Virus record (IMG/VR): IMGVR_UViG_3300032222_000131
Coordinates: 1 to 37,866 of that record
Origin: a virus
Length of the DNA: 37,866 nucleotides
Strand: one strand, 5' to 3'
Of the stretch, positions 1 through 7,770 are shown piece after piece (the first letter of the stretch is position 1; each line of letters starts with the position of its first letter). A program made the translations under genes and the position numbers. The notes under the pieces are model-generated. The model saw only the letters and a list, made by a program, of their open reading frames with translations. It made no database searches and was not told where the DNA came from.

Positions 1-575
1 GCCGCAAGGGCGGTGCTCACTGCGGCAACGACTGTGCCTGCCGCCCACCCGGCCCCCACGCCTAGTGCCCTCATGCTTGCGTTGAAGCCCTTTGCGGCGT
101 ACTGCCCAGCCACCAGGGCTAACTTGAGCAGCCCGACAGCGCCAGTCAGGAGTCCAAATTCAGTAGCGGCCAACTTTACAAACCTGCCAAGTTTTCCAAA
201 GATGCCCTTGAAGGAAAACGTAGACTTCGACGCCTTACCCATAAGGCTGTTTGTCGTGTTGACTCGCTGGTTCAACTTATCGAAGTCTTTATGCTTTTGC
301 TGCAACTCCGTATCAAGTTTTTTGAGTTCGGTAGTGAGCCGAGTTGTTCGCCCAGCAGCCTTGCCCAATGTTGAGTTAGTATTGTTGACGAGTTTGTTGT
401 GTTCTTTTAGTCGCTCGTTCAGGTCTTTGTAGTGATTAGATTGAGCGGTGTTGGCTGCGCCATAGGATTTCTCAAGCGCAACCAGTTTCGCAGTCAGCGA
501 CTGTAGTTTGCGGTTCGCTGAAGCGTCGCTGACATCGATCTTGACAATTACTCGGGCGTCCGCTCCTGCAGCCAT
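1..575 (-). CDS. Tape measure protein, N-terminal part (cut by window edge)
   Basis: The frame is open from an ATG at 575 down to the left edge, about 191 codons. It begins MAAGADARVIVKIDVSDASA and continues with a charged, Gln/Lys/Leu-rich coiled-coil region (residues about 20-105). A Gly/Ala/Leu-rich hydrophobic stretch (about 125-190) follows, typical of the membrane-seeking part of tape measure proteins. A G-rich ribosome binding site (AGGGGGTG) lies just upstream. Position decides the call: it follows the two-frame tail assembly chaperone, as tape measure genes do in most long-tailed phages. The protein would set tail length and may enter the host envelope on injection. The opposite-strand open frame here is a shadow. 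Confidence 0.85.
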   Translation of the reverse strand, partial: MAAGADARVIVKIDVSDASANRKLQSLTAKLVALEKSYGAANTAQSNHYKDLNERLKEHNKLVNNTNSTLGKAAGRTTRLTTELKKLDTELQQKHKDFDKLNQRVNTTNSLMGKASKSTFSFKGIFGKLGRFVKLAATEFGLLTGAVGLLKLALVAGQYAAKGFNASMRALGVGAGWAAGTVVAAVSTALA

Positions 576-616
576 ATTCACCCCCTAATAGAAAAAGGAC
601 CAATCCATGACCAGGA

Positions 617-814
617 TCAGCCCTTCTTCCTTTTGGCCTGCTCATGATCTCTTTCGATGACCCTAGCACAGGCGATACGAATCAGCCATGTAGTCTCATC
701 GCAGTCCATCAATTTGATGGGGTCTACGTGAAACAACTCTCCTAGACGTGCCGCCGACACAACTACTGCGTCGTCGACTAAATCATCTAGGAGTTCTTCG
801 TAGGGTCCACCTGT
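617..814 (-). CDS. Tail assembly chaperone, C-terminal extension reached by frameshift
   Basis: This frame has no good start of its own. It opens right after a TGA at 815-817 and overlaps the end of the chaperone gene at 787 in the -1 frame. It would encode a tail containing PYEELLDDLVDDAVVV and ending RVIERDHEQAKRKKG. Acidic-to-basic helical tails of this kind are usual for the longer chaperone form (the T extension of lambda G/GT). It ends 41 bases before the tape measure start. Expression by a -1 ribosomal frameshift is inferred from the overlap, the frame and the position; I do not see a textbook X XXY YYZ heptamer. Confidence 0.75.
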   Translation of the reverse strand, partial: TGGPYEELLDDLVDDAVVVSAARLGELFHVDPIKLMDCDETTWLIRIACARVIERDHEQAKRKKG

Positions 815-817
815 TCA
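787..817 (-). promoter_or_regulatory. Probable -1 frameshift window of the tail assembly chaperone
   Basis: The -1 frame is closed by a TGA at 815-817 and the zero frame by the TAG at 787-789, so any slip must happen between them. On the coding strand the zero-frame codons before the stop are GTG GAC CCT ACG AAG AAC TCC. No canonical slippery heptamer is present. The CCT codon can re-pair on CCC, so GGACCCT is the best candidate, but it is weak. Confidence 0.5.
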
Positions 818-1317
818 ACCGAATCGTTATAGCCAGCGGCATCCAGGACAGCGAGAGCGGCAGCCTCTACGTGGGGATCTACGGCGTAGACCCCTAGAAC
901 CGCATCGAATACGCGGCTAGCGCCGACCATCTTCATGATGACTTCATGGCTGAAGGTTACGGGGTCGCCGTTTTCGGTAATCTCAGCACCGTTGAGCATC
1001 ATGCCGACGCAGGTGTTTGCAAGAACGTGGCAAGCGAACCGGATAGAGTCCAGGCCCTCCTTGCGCTCAGAGCCACTTGAGCGACGCCACGACTTCATCT
1101 GATGGTTGCTGATGTTGGGTGAGTAGATGACCACGAGTTCTGGCCGCTGAGGAACCTCAAGCAGGATCTCTGGGCGCTCCACCTTCTTGGCGAGCGTCTT
1201 GCGAAGCATGTCCAGCATCGATGTCTCGTCGATGACAGTCGCAGCAGGGGGAGCCTTATCGATGACAATGTCATCCTTGGTGGATGATGTACCAAAGGTG
1301 TAAATTTCTTCGCTCAC
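787..1317 (-). CDS. Tail assembly chaperone (short form)
   Basis: This 176-aa protein starts at GTG 1315-1317 with AAGGA upstream. Its N-terminus is acidic; the middle (residues about 45-110) is a mixed helical domain with the stretch ELVVIYSPNISNHQMKSWRR. Length, position between tail tube and tape measure, and the overlapping -1 frame all match the lambda G / G-T type of chaperone. The short form and the frameshifted form (about 233 aa, 617-1317) would coat the tape measure protein during tail assembly and are not expected in the finished virion. The family is too divergent for a call on sequence alone, so context carries much of the weight. Confidence 0.8.
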   Translation of the reverse strand: MSEEIYTFGTSSTKDDIVIDKAPPAATVIDETSMLDMLRKTLAKKVERPEILLEVPQRPELVVIYSPNISNHQMKSWRRSSGSERKEGLDSIRFACHVLANTCVGMMLNGAEITENGDPVTFSHEVIMKMVGASRVFDAVLGVYAVDPHVEAAALAVLDAAGYNDSVEQVDPTKNS

Positions 1318-1379
1318 GGGGTTCCTTGGTTAGTGGGTTACGTATAAATAGCATAGCCAATGAATAGCACAATGTCTAC

Positions 1380-1409
1380 CGGTCAGCACCCCCCTTTGAG
1401 TGCTGACCG
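1380..1409 (-). terminator. Hairpin between tail tube and chaperone genes
   Basis: A perfect 10-bp stem (CGGTCAGCAC pairing with GTGCTGACCG) with a 10-base loop lies just after the tail tube stop. No long T run follows on the minus strand, so it may be a partial terminator or an RNA-processing site. Its likely role is to make much more tube and sheath than chaperone. Confidence 0.6.
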
Positions 1410-1419
1410 ATCTTCAGTT

Positions 1420-1893
1420 TCAGGAGCCTGTATTGGCTACGTTCTCGCAGGAGAAGGTCATGCTGAACGTTGCAGGACCACCAGACGACGAATCGCCTTC
1501 CGATTCTGAGAGGTTGACCAAAAGCGCCCGGTTGTAGATGCGGGTGCGGCCACGAATAATCTGGTTGTCTGGGTCCAGGGTGAACACGGCAACGTCGTAT
1601 CGGGCCTTGCCTACGAGCGGACGAGCGGCGTCGATGAGGTCGCCATCATCGCTTGGGTCATAGTGGCGAGTAACGGTGATGTCACCCACCTCAATGGGGG
1701 CTGGGAGTGCCTCGGGGGTACTGCTGCCACCGTCGTAGACCTTTTCCACGCTTGCCTGGACTTCGCCGCCAGAAACCTGAGCGAAGTACTTCCTTGACCC
1801 GCTGGAGAAATCGGGGGGCCGAATGTTGGTATTGGGCTGTCCCTGACTAGGGATAACCGATGCAACAATTTGCCTCTGCGCAACTTTGGCCAT
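1420..1893 (-). CDS. Tail tube protein
   Basis: This 157-aa protein starts at ATG 1891-1893, 18 bases after the sheath stop. It contains segments suggestive of a beta-rich tube fold: VGDITVTRHYDPSDDGDLI (about 68-86), ARYDVAVFTLD, IIRGRTRIYNRALLVNLS and a final PATFSMTFSC. The size is close to usual tube subunits, and the position directly after the sheath gene is the standard one in contractile-tailed phages. It would form the inner tail tube through which DNA passes. A hairpin follows the gene. Confidence 0.8.
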   Translation of the reverse strand: MAKVAQRQIVASVIPSQGQPNTNIRPPDFSSGSRKYFAQVSGGEVQASVEKVYDGGSSTPEALPAPIEVGDITVTRHYDPSDDGDLIDAARPLVGKARYDVAVFTLDPDNQIIRGRTRIYNRALLVNLSESEGDSSSGGPATFSMTFSCENVANTGS

Positions 1894-1911
1894 GGTGCTC
1901 TGCTTTCCTTA

Positions 1912-3423
1912 TCAGACGGGGGCCGTCAGTGACGACTTCGTGATGCTGACGTTGATTTGATCCGCTACCGGCGACACGCGTGCCCCAATCTTGGCGTTAA
2001 CTTGACCCAGGCTCAACGTGGCGGCGCTGTTGATGGACGAGGACACCTCAACAGAGTAACCCCGGTCAATCTGTGCGCCCGTGTCGGGACTGAAGCCTTC
2101 ATACAGGCCACCAGCAGCCCGAATCGGATCGACTAGGCCTGTCAGGATTGCCTCAATCTGCCCGAACAGGTTTCCACGTCCGTCGATGGGCGAGAACACA
2201 AGGGACTCCAGGGCGTTTTCCGCTTCGGCGGTGATGTAGTTCAGAGTGTCTCGGTATGTGATGAATCGCCAGTTGGTTTCATCTGAAGAGACAGAACGTG
2301 AACCGTATACCTGCACCTGGCCATTGATCAGTCGGACTGCGTTGATTCGATTCAGGTCTAGTTCATCGCCGTCGCTTCGACTGACGGGCGTGAAAATGCC
2401 GGTCACGTAGCGCGCTGCGCTGACCGTTCCAGCGCCCACGCGCCAGGGGCCGGAAGCAAGGTGGGCGCGAGAGCGGGCTGCTGCTGCAAATGCCTCTGGC
2501 GATTGGTCTCGCGTTGATCCTGCACCATCAGGAACCTTGACCGAAGGCCAGAAGAAGGCCATGTACGATGCGTCCGTGCGTGACGCCGCCGTACTGCCCC
2601 AGTAAGCGCGCGCTTCGGCAATCGCTGCAACTTTTGCAGTGCCAATGGCGTGACCGCAGAAGGCAATCCGACGATTGGCCTTAGCATGATCCCGGAGGCC
2701 ATTCCACGCAGTGGTGCCGCTCTGTCCGGGCATTGCGACAACGCCAGCCCCAAGATCGTAGTCGAAGTTCGCAAGCGAAGTCACAAGGTTTGCCGTGCTT
2801 GGGGTTGACTCGGTGCCACCAGTAAGGTCGTAAGTTCCGGCAATGGGAGCGTCGTTCGATGCGCCCACCGATGCAGCAATGAGTTCGGCTAGCACGGGGT
2901 CGCTATTGATTGCTTCTGCAATAGATTGCTTGGCATACTTGATTGACCCGTCCTGGAGGGTTTCGTTAGTGAACGGGCCACCAACCCAGATCGTCTCATT
3001 GAGGTACTTGATCGTTACGGTTACCTCGCCACCTGAAACCGCTACGGTTGCCGTGAGTCCATACTTGAGCGGGCTGCCAGTGGTGTTCGCCCACGTCCCA
3101 GGGTTCTTTGCATTGAGGGTGAAGGACGTGCCAGCGGTCCCAGGAACGGAGGCTGAGGCAGAGGCCTGGGTTGTGCCTAGAGCACGCACGACATAGCAGC
3201 GAGTGCCGCCCTCTTCAAAGAAGGTCTTAACGCTGTCCCAGAGGGTGAACGAAGACGAGTACGTGCCGTAGATCGACTCAAACTGACTCATGCCCAAGAC
3301 GAGGCGCGCCCGGTCAGTGGGGCCACGAAGGGCGGTACCGGTGATGAAAAGAGCCGATGCTGGGCCAGCACTATTGCCGCTGGGGCCTACTCGGACCCCG
3401 GTCGTAACTTTGATGCCTACCAT
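1912..3423 (-). CDS. Tail sheath protein
   Basis: This 503-aa protein is the clearest sign of a contractile tail. The N-terminus has the usual sheath pattern GVRVGPSGNSAGPASALFITGTALRGP, written here only as its first 15 residues plus a pause: GVRVGPSGNSAGPAS then ALFITGTALRGP. Next comes a segment ending FFEEGGTRCYVVRALG (about 88-103). The C-terminal third holds WRFITYRDTLNYITAEAENA (about 385-404), then a domain with PIRAAGGLYEGFS and a final beta-strand-rich tail (GYSVEVSSSINSAATLSLGQ). These are features of the Mu L / T4 gp18 family. It would polymerise round the tail tube and contract on infection. The ATG overlaps the end of the previous gene by one base. Confidence 0.93.
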   Translation of the reverse strand: MVGIKVTTGVRVGPSGNSAGPASALFITGTALRGPTDRARLVLGMSQFESIYGTYSSSFTLWDSVKTFFEEGGTRCYVVRALGTTQASASASVPGTAGTSFTLNAKNPGTWANTTGSPLKYGLTATVAVSGGEVTVTIKYLNETIWVGGPFTNETLQDGSIKYAKQSIAEAINSDPVLAELIAASVGASNDAPIAGTYDLTGGTESTPSTANLVTSLANFDYDLGAGVVAMPGQSGTTAWNGLRDHAKANRRIAFCGHAIGTAKVAAIAEARAYWGSTAASRTDASYMAFFWPSVKVPDGAGSTRDQSPEAFAAAARSRAHLASGPWRVGAGTVSAARYVTGIFTPVSRSDGDELDLNRINAVRLINGQVQVYGSRSVSSDETNWRFITYRDTLNYITAEAENALESLVFSPIDGRGNLFGQIEAILTGLVDPIRAAGGLYEGFSPDTGAQIDRGYSVEVSSSINSAATLSLGQVNAKIGARVSPVADQINVSITKSSLTAPV

Positions 3424-3746
3424 CAGTTCTCCTTTGACGCCCTCTTACGAACAGGCTTGACGCCTTCTGCTTCACCTGTAGCGTCGTCCTCTCCCAAAAC
3501 TTCATCGGGAGAAACCTCGGCTGTTGATTCCAAATCATTTGATTCGGCATCGCTGGTTGTAGATTCTGGCATTAGTGGAGCGCTCACTGGCGCAACAAGG
3601 GCAAGAAAGCCATTTTCAATGGCTAGTTGCGCACGGGGGTCAGCCAAGTCGACCTCCCCAGTGGTATGCCCGCCAATCACCGTGCCATCAACGGATGCCA
3701 CGATCGGAATTGGCTTCATGTTGAAAACTACAACTTTGCTGCTCAT
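3423..3746 (-). CDS. Small protein upstream of tail sheath, acidic C-terminus
   Basis: This 107-aa protein is not recognised as a named family. Residues 1-55 form a compact beta-type stretch (KVVVFNMKPIPIVASVDGTV, then a GEVDLADPRAQLAIENGFLA segment). Residues 60-95 are strongly acidic and Ser/Thr-rich, and the last ten residues are basic (KPVRKRASKEN). It lies between the tail terminator candidate and the sheath and overlaps the sheath start by one base, so co-translation is likely. Small proteins in this slot are common in myophages, but I cannot assign its role. Confidence 0.7.
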   Translation of the reverse strand: MSSKVVVFNMKPIPIVASVDGTVIGGHTTGEVDLADPRAQLAIENGFLALVAPVSAPLMPESTTSDAESNDLESTAEVSPDEVLGEDDATGEAEGVKPVRKRASKEN

Positions 3747-3757
3747 GATGAATCACC

Positions 3758-4360
3758 TTATCGTATTCCGTCCCAGTCCAGGGAAACCGTCTCAATATCA
3801 AACTCAGAAACACTACCATTGTGGTCTCGCATGATTGTCTCATTGAGGGAAAACTCGTAAGCAATGAATGCTCCGGCAACAATTCTGTCGCCTTTTACGT
3901 AGGTGAGGTCGCTCCACTCTTCTTTCATAGTCGTCTCGTCAAGCCGAGACTCAACATTAATTGACGGAAACCATTTTTCTTCACTTCTCACCATGGATGG
4001 GTGGTCCAAGAGCGCAGACCTAACAACGGCAGTAAGTCTGTCTCTGGTTTCCGTAACTTCTTCTGGGCCGATACCCCTCACCCAGACGTAGGTTCGGAGG
4101 TTATACGTCACCCTGTAGACGGGGTCTGCAGAGAAGTTGATGTAATCAACACGCTCTAGTTTTGAGGTGCCCATCTGGATCGTGGTAATTGTTGGCCAGT
4201 GGTCCAACCCAAGAGGCTCATGTGAAAGGAAGAGTTCTGGGGTTGGGAGCCTCTCGTCGTCTAGTTGCCAGTAGTTTCGATACTTGACCAACCTTTCCGG
4301 AATGTCAAGTTTCAGGTACTGGGTCACAAACTTCTTTGCCTCCCATGGTCCTTCCATCAT
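3758..4360 (-). CDS. Probable tail terminator / tail completion protein
   Basis: This 200-aa protein starts ATGATG at 4355-4360 and overlaps the previous gene by 4 bases. The middle shows the alternating strand pattern of tail terminator proteins: VDYINFSADPVYRVTYNLRT (about 71-90), YVWVRG, then a helix (EVTETRDRLTAVVRSALLDH). The C-terminus has a VKGDRIVAGAFIAYEFSLNE strand pair. Such proteins cap the tail tube and join it to the head. Sequence is poorly conserved in this group, so the call rests on gene order (connector, gpS/HK97 gp10-like, this gene, sheath) and on size. Confidence 0.6.
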   Translation of the reverse strand: MMEGPWEAKKFVTQYLKLDIPERLVKYRNYWQLDDERLPTPELFLSHEPLGLDHWPTITTIQMGTSKLERVDYINFSADPVYRVTYNLRTYVWVRGIGPEEVTETRDRLTAVVRSALLDHPSMVRSEEKWFPSINVESRLDETTMKEEWSDLTYVKGDRIVAGAFIAYEFSLNETIMRDHNGSVSEFDIETVSLDWDGIR

Positions 4361-4827
4361 CTGTAGATCATCGCCTTCAGCGGCCCGAGCATTGGGTTGG
4401 GGTCAAGATACTGAGCAGTTCGTTCGGCCAAATACATGTTGGTGCCCTCAGGGAGGAACACCACTGGGCGGCGCGGCATCTCGCTTGTGCCCATTTGATG
4501 GAACTTGGCGTAACTCACGTTGGTGCCGAACGTGGCGGACTTCAGGTTGATGTCGTTGGGAGCGCCTCGGAGGTTCGTTAGGGACTCAGTCAGCCGACCG
4601 GTGCGGAACAGGGCGGTATACCCGCTGGCGCTGCTCCACGACCCATAGGCCTTTTCGGGGGGCCACCCACCAACAAGCGAACCGCCCGTTGCAAAGTTAA
4701 TTGCGTAGGCTGTCTCTAGATAGGTTCTGTAGTCGTCGAAGACGGACCGATATGACCGCATTTTCCAACGAATTCCAACAAGAACCTTTCGCACCTCTCG
4801 CGTTTCAATGCTCACGTTTACATCCAT
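4357..4827 (-). CDS. Phage virion morphogenesis / tail completion protein (gpS or HK97 gp10-like)
   Basis: This 156-aa protein begins at ATG 4825-4827, overlapping the connector stop in a TAATG-type junction. The diagnostic segment is NVSYAKFHQMGTSEMPRRPV (about 103-122), which matches the Y-x-x-x-H-Q-x-G followed by P-x-R-P-x-x motif of this family. Before it is TGRLTESLTNLRG. Family members act at the head-tail joint or in tail completion. It ends with a 4-base overlap into the next gene. Confidence 0.75.
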   Translation of the reverse strand: MDVNVSIETREVRKVLVGIRWKMRSYRSVFDDYRTYLETAYAINFATGGSLVGGWPPEKAYGSWSSASGYTALFRTGRLTESLTNLRGAPNDINLKSATFGTNVSYAKFHQMGTSEMPRRPVVFLPEGTNMYLAERTAQYLDPNPMLGPLKAMIYR

Positions 4828-5450
4828 TATGGCTGCTTCCGCTTGTAGCGCTTCACCATTGCCAACTCGCGATCGGTAAAGCCAACAGTTTCCGAGCGCA
4901 CGTCGCGCGTTTGCAGATCTTTGAGACCTACAACGTCATCAGTTTGCTCCTGCATTTCTCGCGATGCGGCTCGGAGAATAAGTAGTTTAAGGTATGGAAT
5001 GTTGTCGCCGCTCAGGCCAGCGCGATAACTGACCTCAATCTGATCGTGCTGGAAAGCGGCCCATGTGTCAACGCCCCACCTAGTCGCAACATAGTCGTTT
5101 CCCTGGGCGAGGGTTCGCCATGAAGTCTCAAACCGGCCCTTGATCCTTAGTCGATCAATACTGATAACCGGGCTGTTCCGTAGGTGCAACTGAAACGGTG
5201 GCTGCACAATTGGTTCAATGCTGCCCGCAGTATCCAACGTTCTGTCGTAGAAATAGGCAGAACTGGAAATCAAAAGGAAATCCTCGGGGACGACGTAGAT
5301 TTCCATAAACTCTTGCGGTTCAATTGGACGACGGAGGTACGTTTCCAGTTCGGATTGAAGGCCAGCCAGTACGAGTTCAGCCGCGTCGGATTGGCGGTTT
5401 GAAAACCGCATGTCCATGTAGTCGGAGAGATCATCAACGGTAGCAAGCAC
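4827..5450 (-). CDS. Head-tail connector protein (gp6-like adaptor)
   Basis: This 207-aa protein starts at GTG 5448-5450, six bases after GGAG. Residues 1-45 are helical (VDDLSDYMDMRFSNRQSDAA, then a LVLAGLQSELETYLRR helix). A beta-rich middle carries NSPVISIDRLRIKG, and a C-terminal helical bundle contains IPYLKLLILRAASREMQEQT. This helix-beta-helix layout is typical of the HK97 gp6 / SPP1 gp15 adaptors that sit under the portal. It is here far from the portal gene (18378) and on the other strand, which is unusual. Confidence 0.75.
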   Translation of the reverse strand: MLATVDDLSDYMDMRFSNRQSDAAELVLAGLQSELETYLRRPIEPQEFMEIYVVPEDFLLISSSAYFYDRTLDTAGSIEPIVQPPFQLHLRNSPVISIDRLRIKGRFETSWRTLAQGNDYVATRWGVDTWAAFQHDQIEVSYRAGLSGDNIPYLKLLILRAASREMQEQTDDVVGLKDLQTRDVRSETVGFTDRELAMVKRYKRKQP

Positions 5451-5462
5451 TCAATGCTCCGG

Positions 5463-6020
5463 TCAGGTATTTGCTTGACGAGAAATGGTCCCGCGTGGGT
5501 TGGCCTTCTTGGCCGCAGCCTTCTTGCGTGGGTTTGCCTTCTTGGCAGCATTGGCCTTCTCGGCAGCCCTTTTCGCCTTAGCCCTTTCAGACTTCTCAAT
5601 GGTTTGCGTCCTGGCTGTTTGTGTGGCCGCTGCTGAGTTTCGTTGATTTTCGCTCGCAGCGCGAGGCGTTTGGCGAAGGCGGCGCTCTCTGGCCCTGGCA
5701 GCGCTTTCTAGGCGAGTGCGAGTCTCTTGCTGCTCTGCGACCTGCCCTCTCACTGCATTGCGCTCATCGGTTTGAGCCTGCGACAAACGCCTCGTTCTCT
5801 GTCCCGACGCCGCTCGGGCAGCGCGCCGCTGATCCTGAGCCTCAATTTGAGCAAGACGACGCCTTGCAGCGGCCTCCTGACTCATAAGCACAGGATCATT
5901 CAGGATCGCTCGGGTCTCCGCCGTGTCCATATCAGCAGTGTCGATGGTGAGGCGTCCCCCAATGCCTCCGCGACGAAATCCTCTGGCCAGCGTTGGCCCA
6001 ATGAGTACTGGCTTCGGCAT
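5463..6020 (-). CDS. Basic Ala/Arg/Lys-rich protein with histone-H1-like tail
   Basis: I place the start at ATG 6018-6020 because GGAGG lies five bases before it; an upstream in-frame start at 6068 lacks such a site. The 185-aa product begins MPKPVLIGPTLARGFRRGGI. Residues about 45-140 are a charged, Ala/Gln/Arg-rich helical region. The last 50 residues are repeats of AKRAAEKANAAKKANPRKK type, like the C-terminal tails of H1-like or mycobacterial HupB-type proteins. It sits between the ParB-like gene and the head-tail connector. It could be a DNA-binding virion protein or an assembly factor; no enzyme motif is seen. Confidence 0.7.
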   Translation of the reverse strand: MPKPVLIGPTLARGFRRGGIGGRLTIDTADMDTAETRAILNDPVLMSQEAAARRRLAQIEAQDQRRAARAASGQRTRRLSQAQTDERNAVRGQVAEQQETRTRLESAARARERRLRQTPRAASENQRNSAAATQTARTQTIEKSERAKAKRAAEKANAAKKANPRKKAAAKKANPRGTISRQANT

Positions 6021-6073
6021 CGTGCCTCCAATCAAAACTGTCAGCAGAATACCACGCACCTCTGTCACGCTGG

Positions 6074-6625
6074 CTAACGATCGGCGTTCGGGGGTTTCTC
6101 TAAGTCGGGAGGGGAAACTACGGTGGCAACGCCAGCGGGTTGTTCTACCGGAACCCAGGCACGTGAGTAAGTATGTTCTTGCGCCTTCTTGAGTTTCAAT
6201 AGCCGAGGGTTGCGAACCATGTCAAACTCATCGTCGGTCATGCCGAGCATTGCTCCAATTTCATCCTCTGGCACGCCAACCGAAATCAGGTTCTCAACTA
6301 GACCGGAAAGGTTCTTAGCGGCCAGCGAGCCTCGCCCTCGGTTCAATTGCACGTGGAGCGTCATAGCCGTGGGGTCGTCACAGTCAATAAAGTGGACCGG
6401 AACATTTGCACCATGCTTGGTGCGATAATTTCGATCCGAATCAGCAATGACCCATCTAACAAATCCATCGATGATATGGGAAGTGCTCAACTGGACAAGT
6501 AGTGGTGTCAGGATCCCAAAGTTGGTAACGGACGACCGAAGGAGCCTGAAGTCTGGCGAAAGAATGTAGGTAGCCAGCCAAGGCGCTGGCTTGACTGCTG
6601 TCGTCTCAACCTGTTGGATTTTCAT
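6074..6625 (-). CDS. ParB/sulfiredoxin-fold protein (IbrB-like)
   Basis: This 183-aa protein overlaps the PAPS-reductase-like gene by 4 bases (ATGA). Residues about 10-65 follow the ParB N-terminal pattern: a short N-terminal strand, FGILTPLLVQLS, then IIDGFVRWVIADS at 51-63, matching the usual I-x-D-G-x-x-R-W box. A helical part follows (about 85-150). Proteins of this fold act as ParB-like NTPases or nucleases, or as unknown partners in phage and integrative elements. The pairing with a PAPS-reductase-like protein recalls IbrA/IbrB. Catalysis cannot be read from the sequence. Confidence 0.75.
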   Translation of the reverse strand: MKIQQVETTAVKPAPWLATYILSPDFRLLRSSVTNFGILTPLLVQLSTSHIIDGFVRWVIADSDRNYRTKHGANVPVHFIDCDDPTAMTLHVQLNRGRGSLAAKNLSGLVENLISVGVPEDEIGAMLGMTDDEFDMVRNPRLLKLKKAQEHTYSRAWVPVEQPAGVATVVSPPDLEKPPNADR

Positions 6626-7770
6626 GACACGTCCTCGCTGTAGAACTCAACGTTTTCCATTTCGGCAGACCGAACACTATGCGCTTTTGTCTTGGGACCA
6701 ACGGGAGTTACTGCCGTAGTGGCAAACTCGTTGAGTAGAAGTGTCCGAATGAGCCAGTTCACCGGGTATGAAAAGGGGTCGCTTGCCCACTTCGTCCGAT
6801 ACCTGCCAGCAAAAGAATTGGCGAAATGCTTCATCACGTCGTCTAGCATGTTGTCCTCAATGCATTGCTTGACGCCGTTCCACCCAGCGCTGGCATACAT
6901 CTGAATCAGGGCCTCCACGTCAATCTCCGCCCAGAGACGCCTCTGCGCATCGATGTGGGGGAATGCTTGATACAGATCATCGTAGAACTCTGGTTCAGTG
7001 ACGACTACGTCACCGAGTCTACGAATGGCTACAGAATGAAGAGGGATCCCAACACGTGAGTTTGAGCCGGTCATCTCAGCAAGGTCGTAGTATTCGCAGT
7101 ACGAAGCGTCGTGCTCGTCGATGATGAACTTCATCACGTCGTTTGCTGTCCAGTCATAAATTGGCTTGATGAAGCGCAACGGAACCGTCTTGGACATGCC
7201 GTAAGGTCGAACGATGTAGTTCTCATGCAGTTTCTGCACGCATGACCTGTAGCGAACCATGCTCTCGTTCGCCCTCACACCCATAACGAAGGCCGTCATG
7301 CCTGACCGACCCTCAAGGGTGTAGTGATCGATCAACTTTGGGAGAGGCATATCCATCGGGAGTCCAAAGTCCTCTGCGGTAATCGCCCACTCCGGCATTG
7401 GCCGAACCAGCCGATCCTCCATGCCCCTGAATGGATCCCAAAGAAGAATCGTCTCGCGACGACCAAGCACCCACACTTCTTGGATTGTGGGCAGGCAGAA
7501 CCACTTCATGTCCACCCAGTCGTAGTTGCGGACCTCTTCCACAAACTTCACGACGGATGGTGAGACCATCTCTTCATCTCGGAAGATCACTCGCACTGGG
7601 CCGAGGTCTCGTTCTTCGTGGATCTCTTTGGCTAGATAGAGAATCGCTGTGCTGTCTTTGCCTCCGGAGAACTGCACAACCACATTGTCAAACTGGTCGT
7701 AGACGTGGCGCATCCGCTCCCTGGCAGCGTCCACACAGGACATCTCCAGAAACATTCGTTGACGAGTCAT
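6622..7770 (-). CDS. PAPS-reductase-like ATP pyrophosphatase (IbrA/DndC-like)
   Basis: This 382-aa protein has the PP-loop SGGKDS at residues 35-40 (VVVQFSGGKDSTAILYLAKE), which binds ATP in PAPS reductases, DndC and related enzymes. It then has VRVIFRDEEMVSPSVVKFVE and a C-terminal half with RFIKPIYDWTANDVMKFIID (about 200-219), the usual substrate-side segment. It is longer than a classical CysH (about 240 aa). Overlaps with both neighbours put it in one operon with two ParB-like proteins. In phages such proteins are often of unknown role; sulfur transfer to nucleic acid or a regulatory activity as for IbrA are options. The family call is firm, the substrate is not. Confidence 0.9.
   Translation of the reverse strand: MTRQRMFLEMSCVDAARERMRHVYDQFDNVVVQFSGGKDSTAILYLAKEIHEERDLGPVRVIFRDEEMVSPSVVKFVEEVRNYDWVDMKWFCLPTIQEVWVLGRRETILLWDPFRGMEDRLVRPMPEWAITAEDFGLPMDMPLPKLIDHYTLEGRSGMTAFVMGVRANESMVRYRSCVQKLHENYIVRPYGMSKTVPLRFIKPIYDWTANDVMKFIIDEHDASYCEYYDLAEMTGSNSRVGIPLHSVAIRRLGDVVVTEPEFYDDLYQAFPHIDAQRRLWAEIDVEALIQMYASAGWNGVKQCIEDNMLDDVMKHFANSFAGRYRTKWASDPFSYPVNWLIRTLLLNEFATTAVTPVGPKTKAHSVRSAEMENVEFYSEDVS

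Noticed and set aside
13-432. Plus-strand open frame of 139 codons
   Set aside because: It is the reverse complement of the tape measure coding region, which has a ribosome binding site, coiled coil and hydrophobic segment on the minus strand.
472-669. Minus-strand open frame of 65 codons
   Set aside because: It straddles the chaperone extension and the tape measure start in a third frame with no ribosome binding site.
6622-7770. Full Dnd phosphorothioation system
   Set aside because: Only a DndC-like PP-loop protein is present; no DndA, DndD or DndE-like gene is seen, so the name is not supported.
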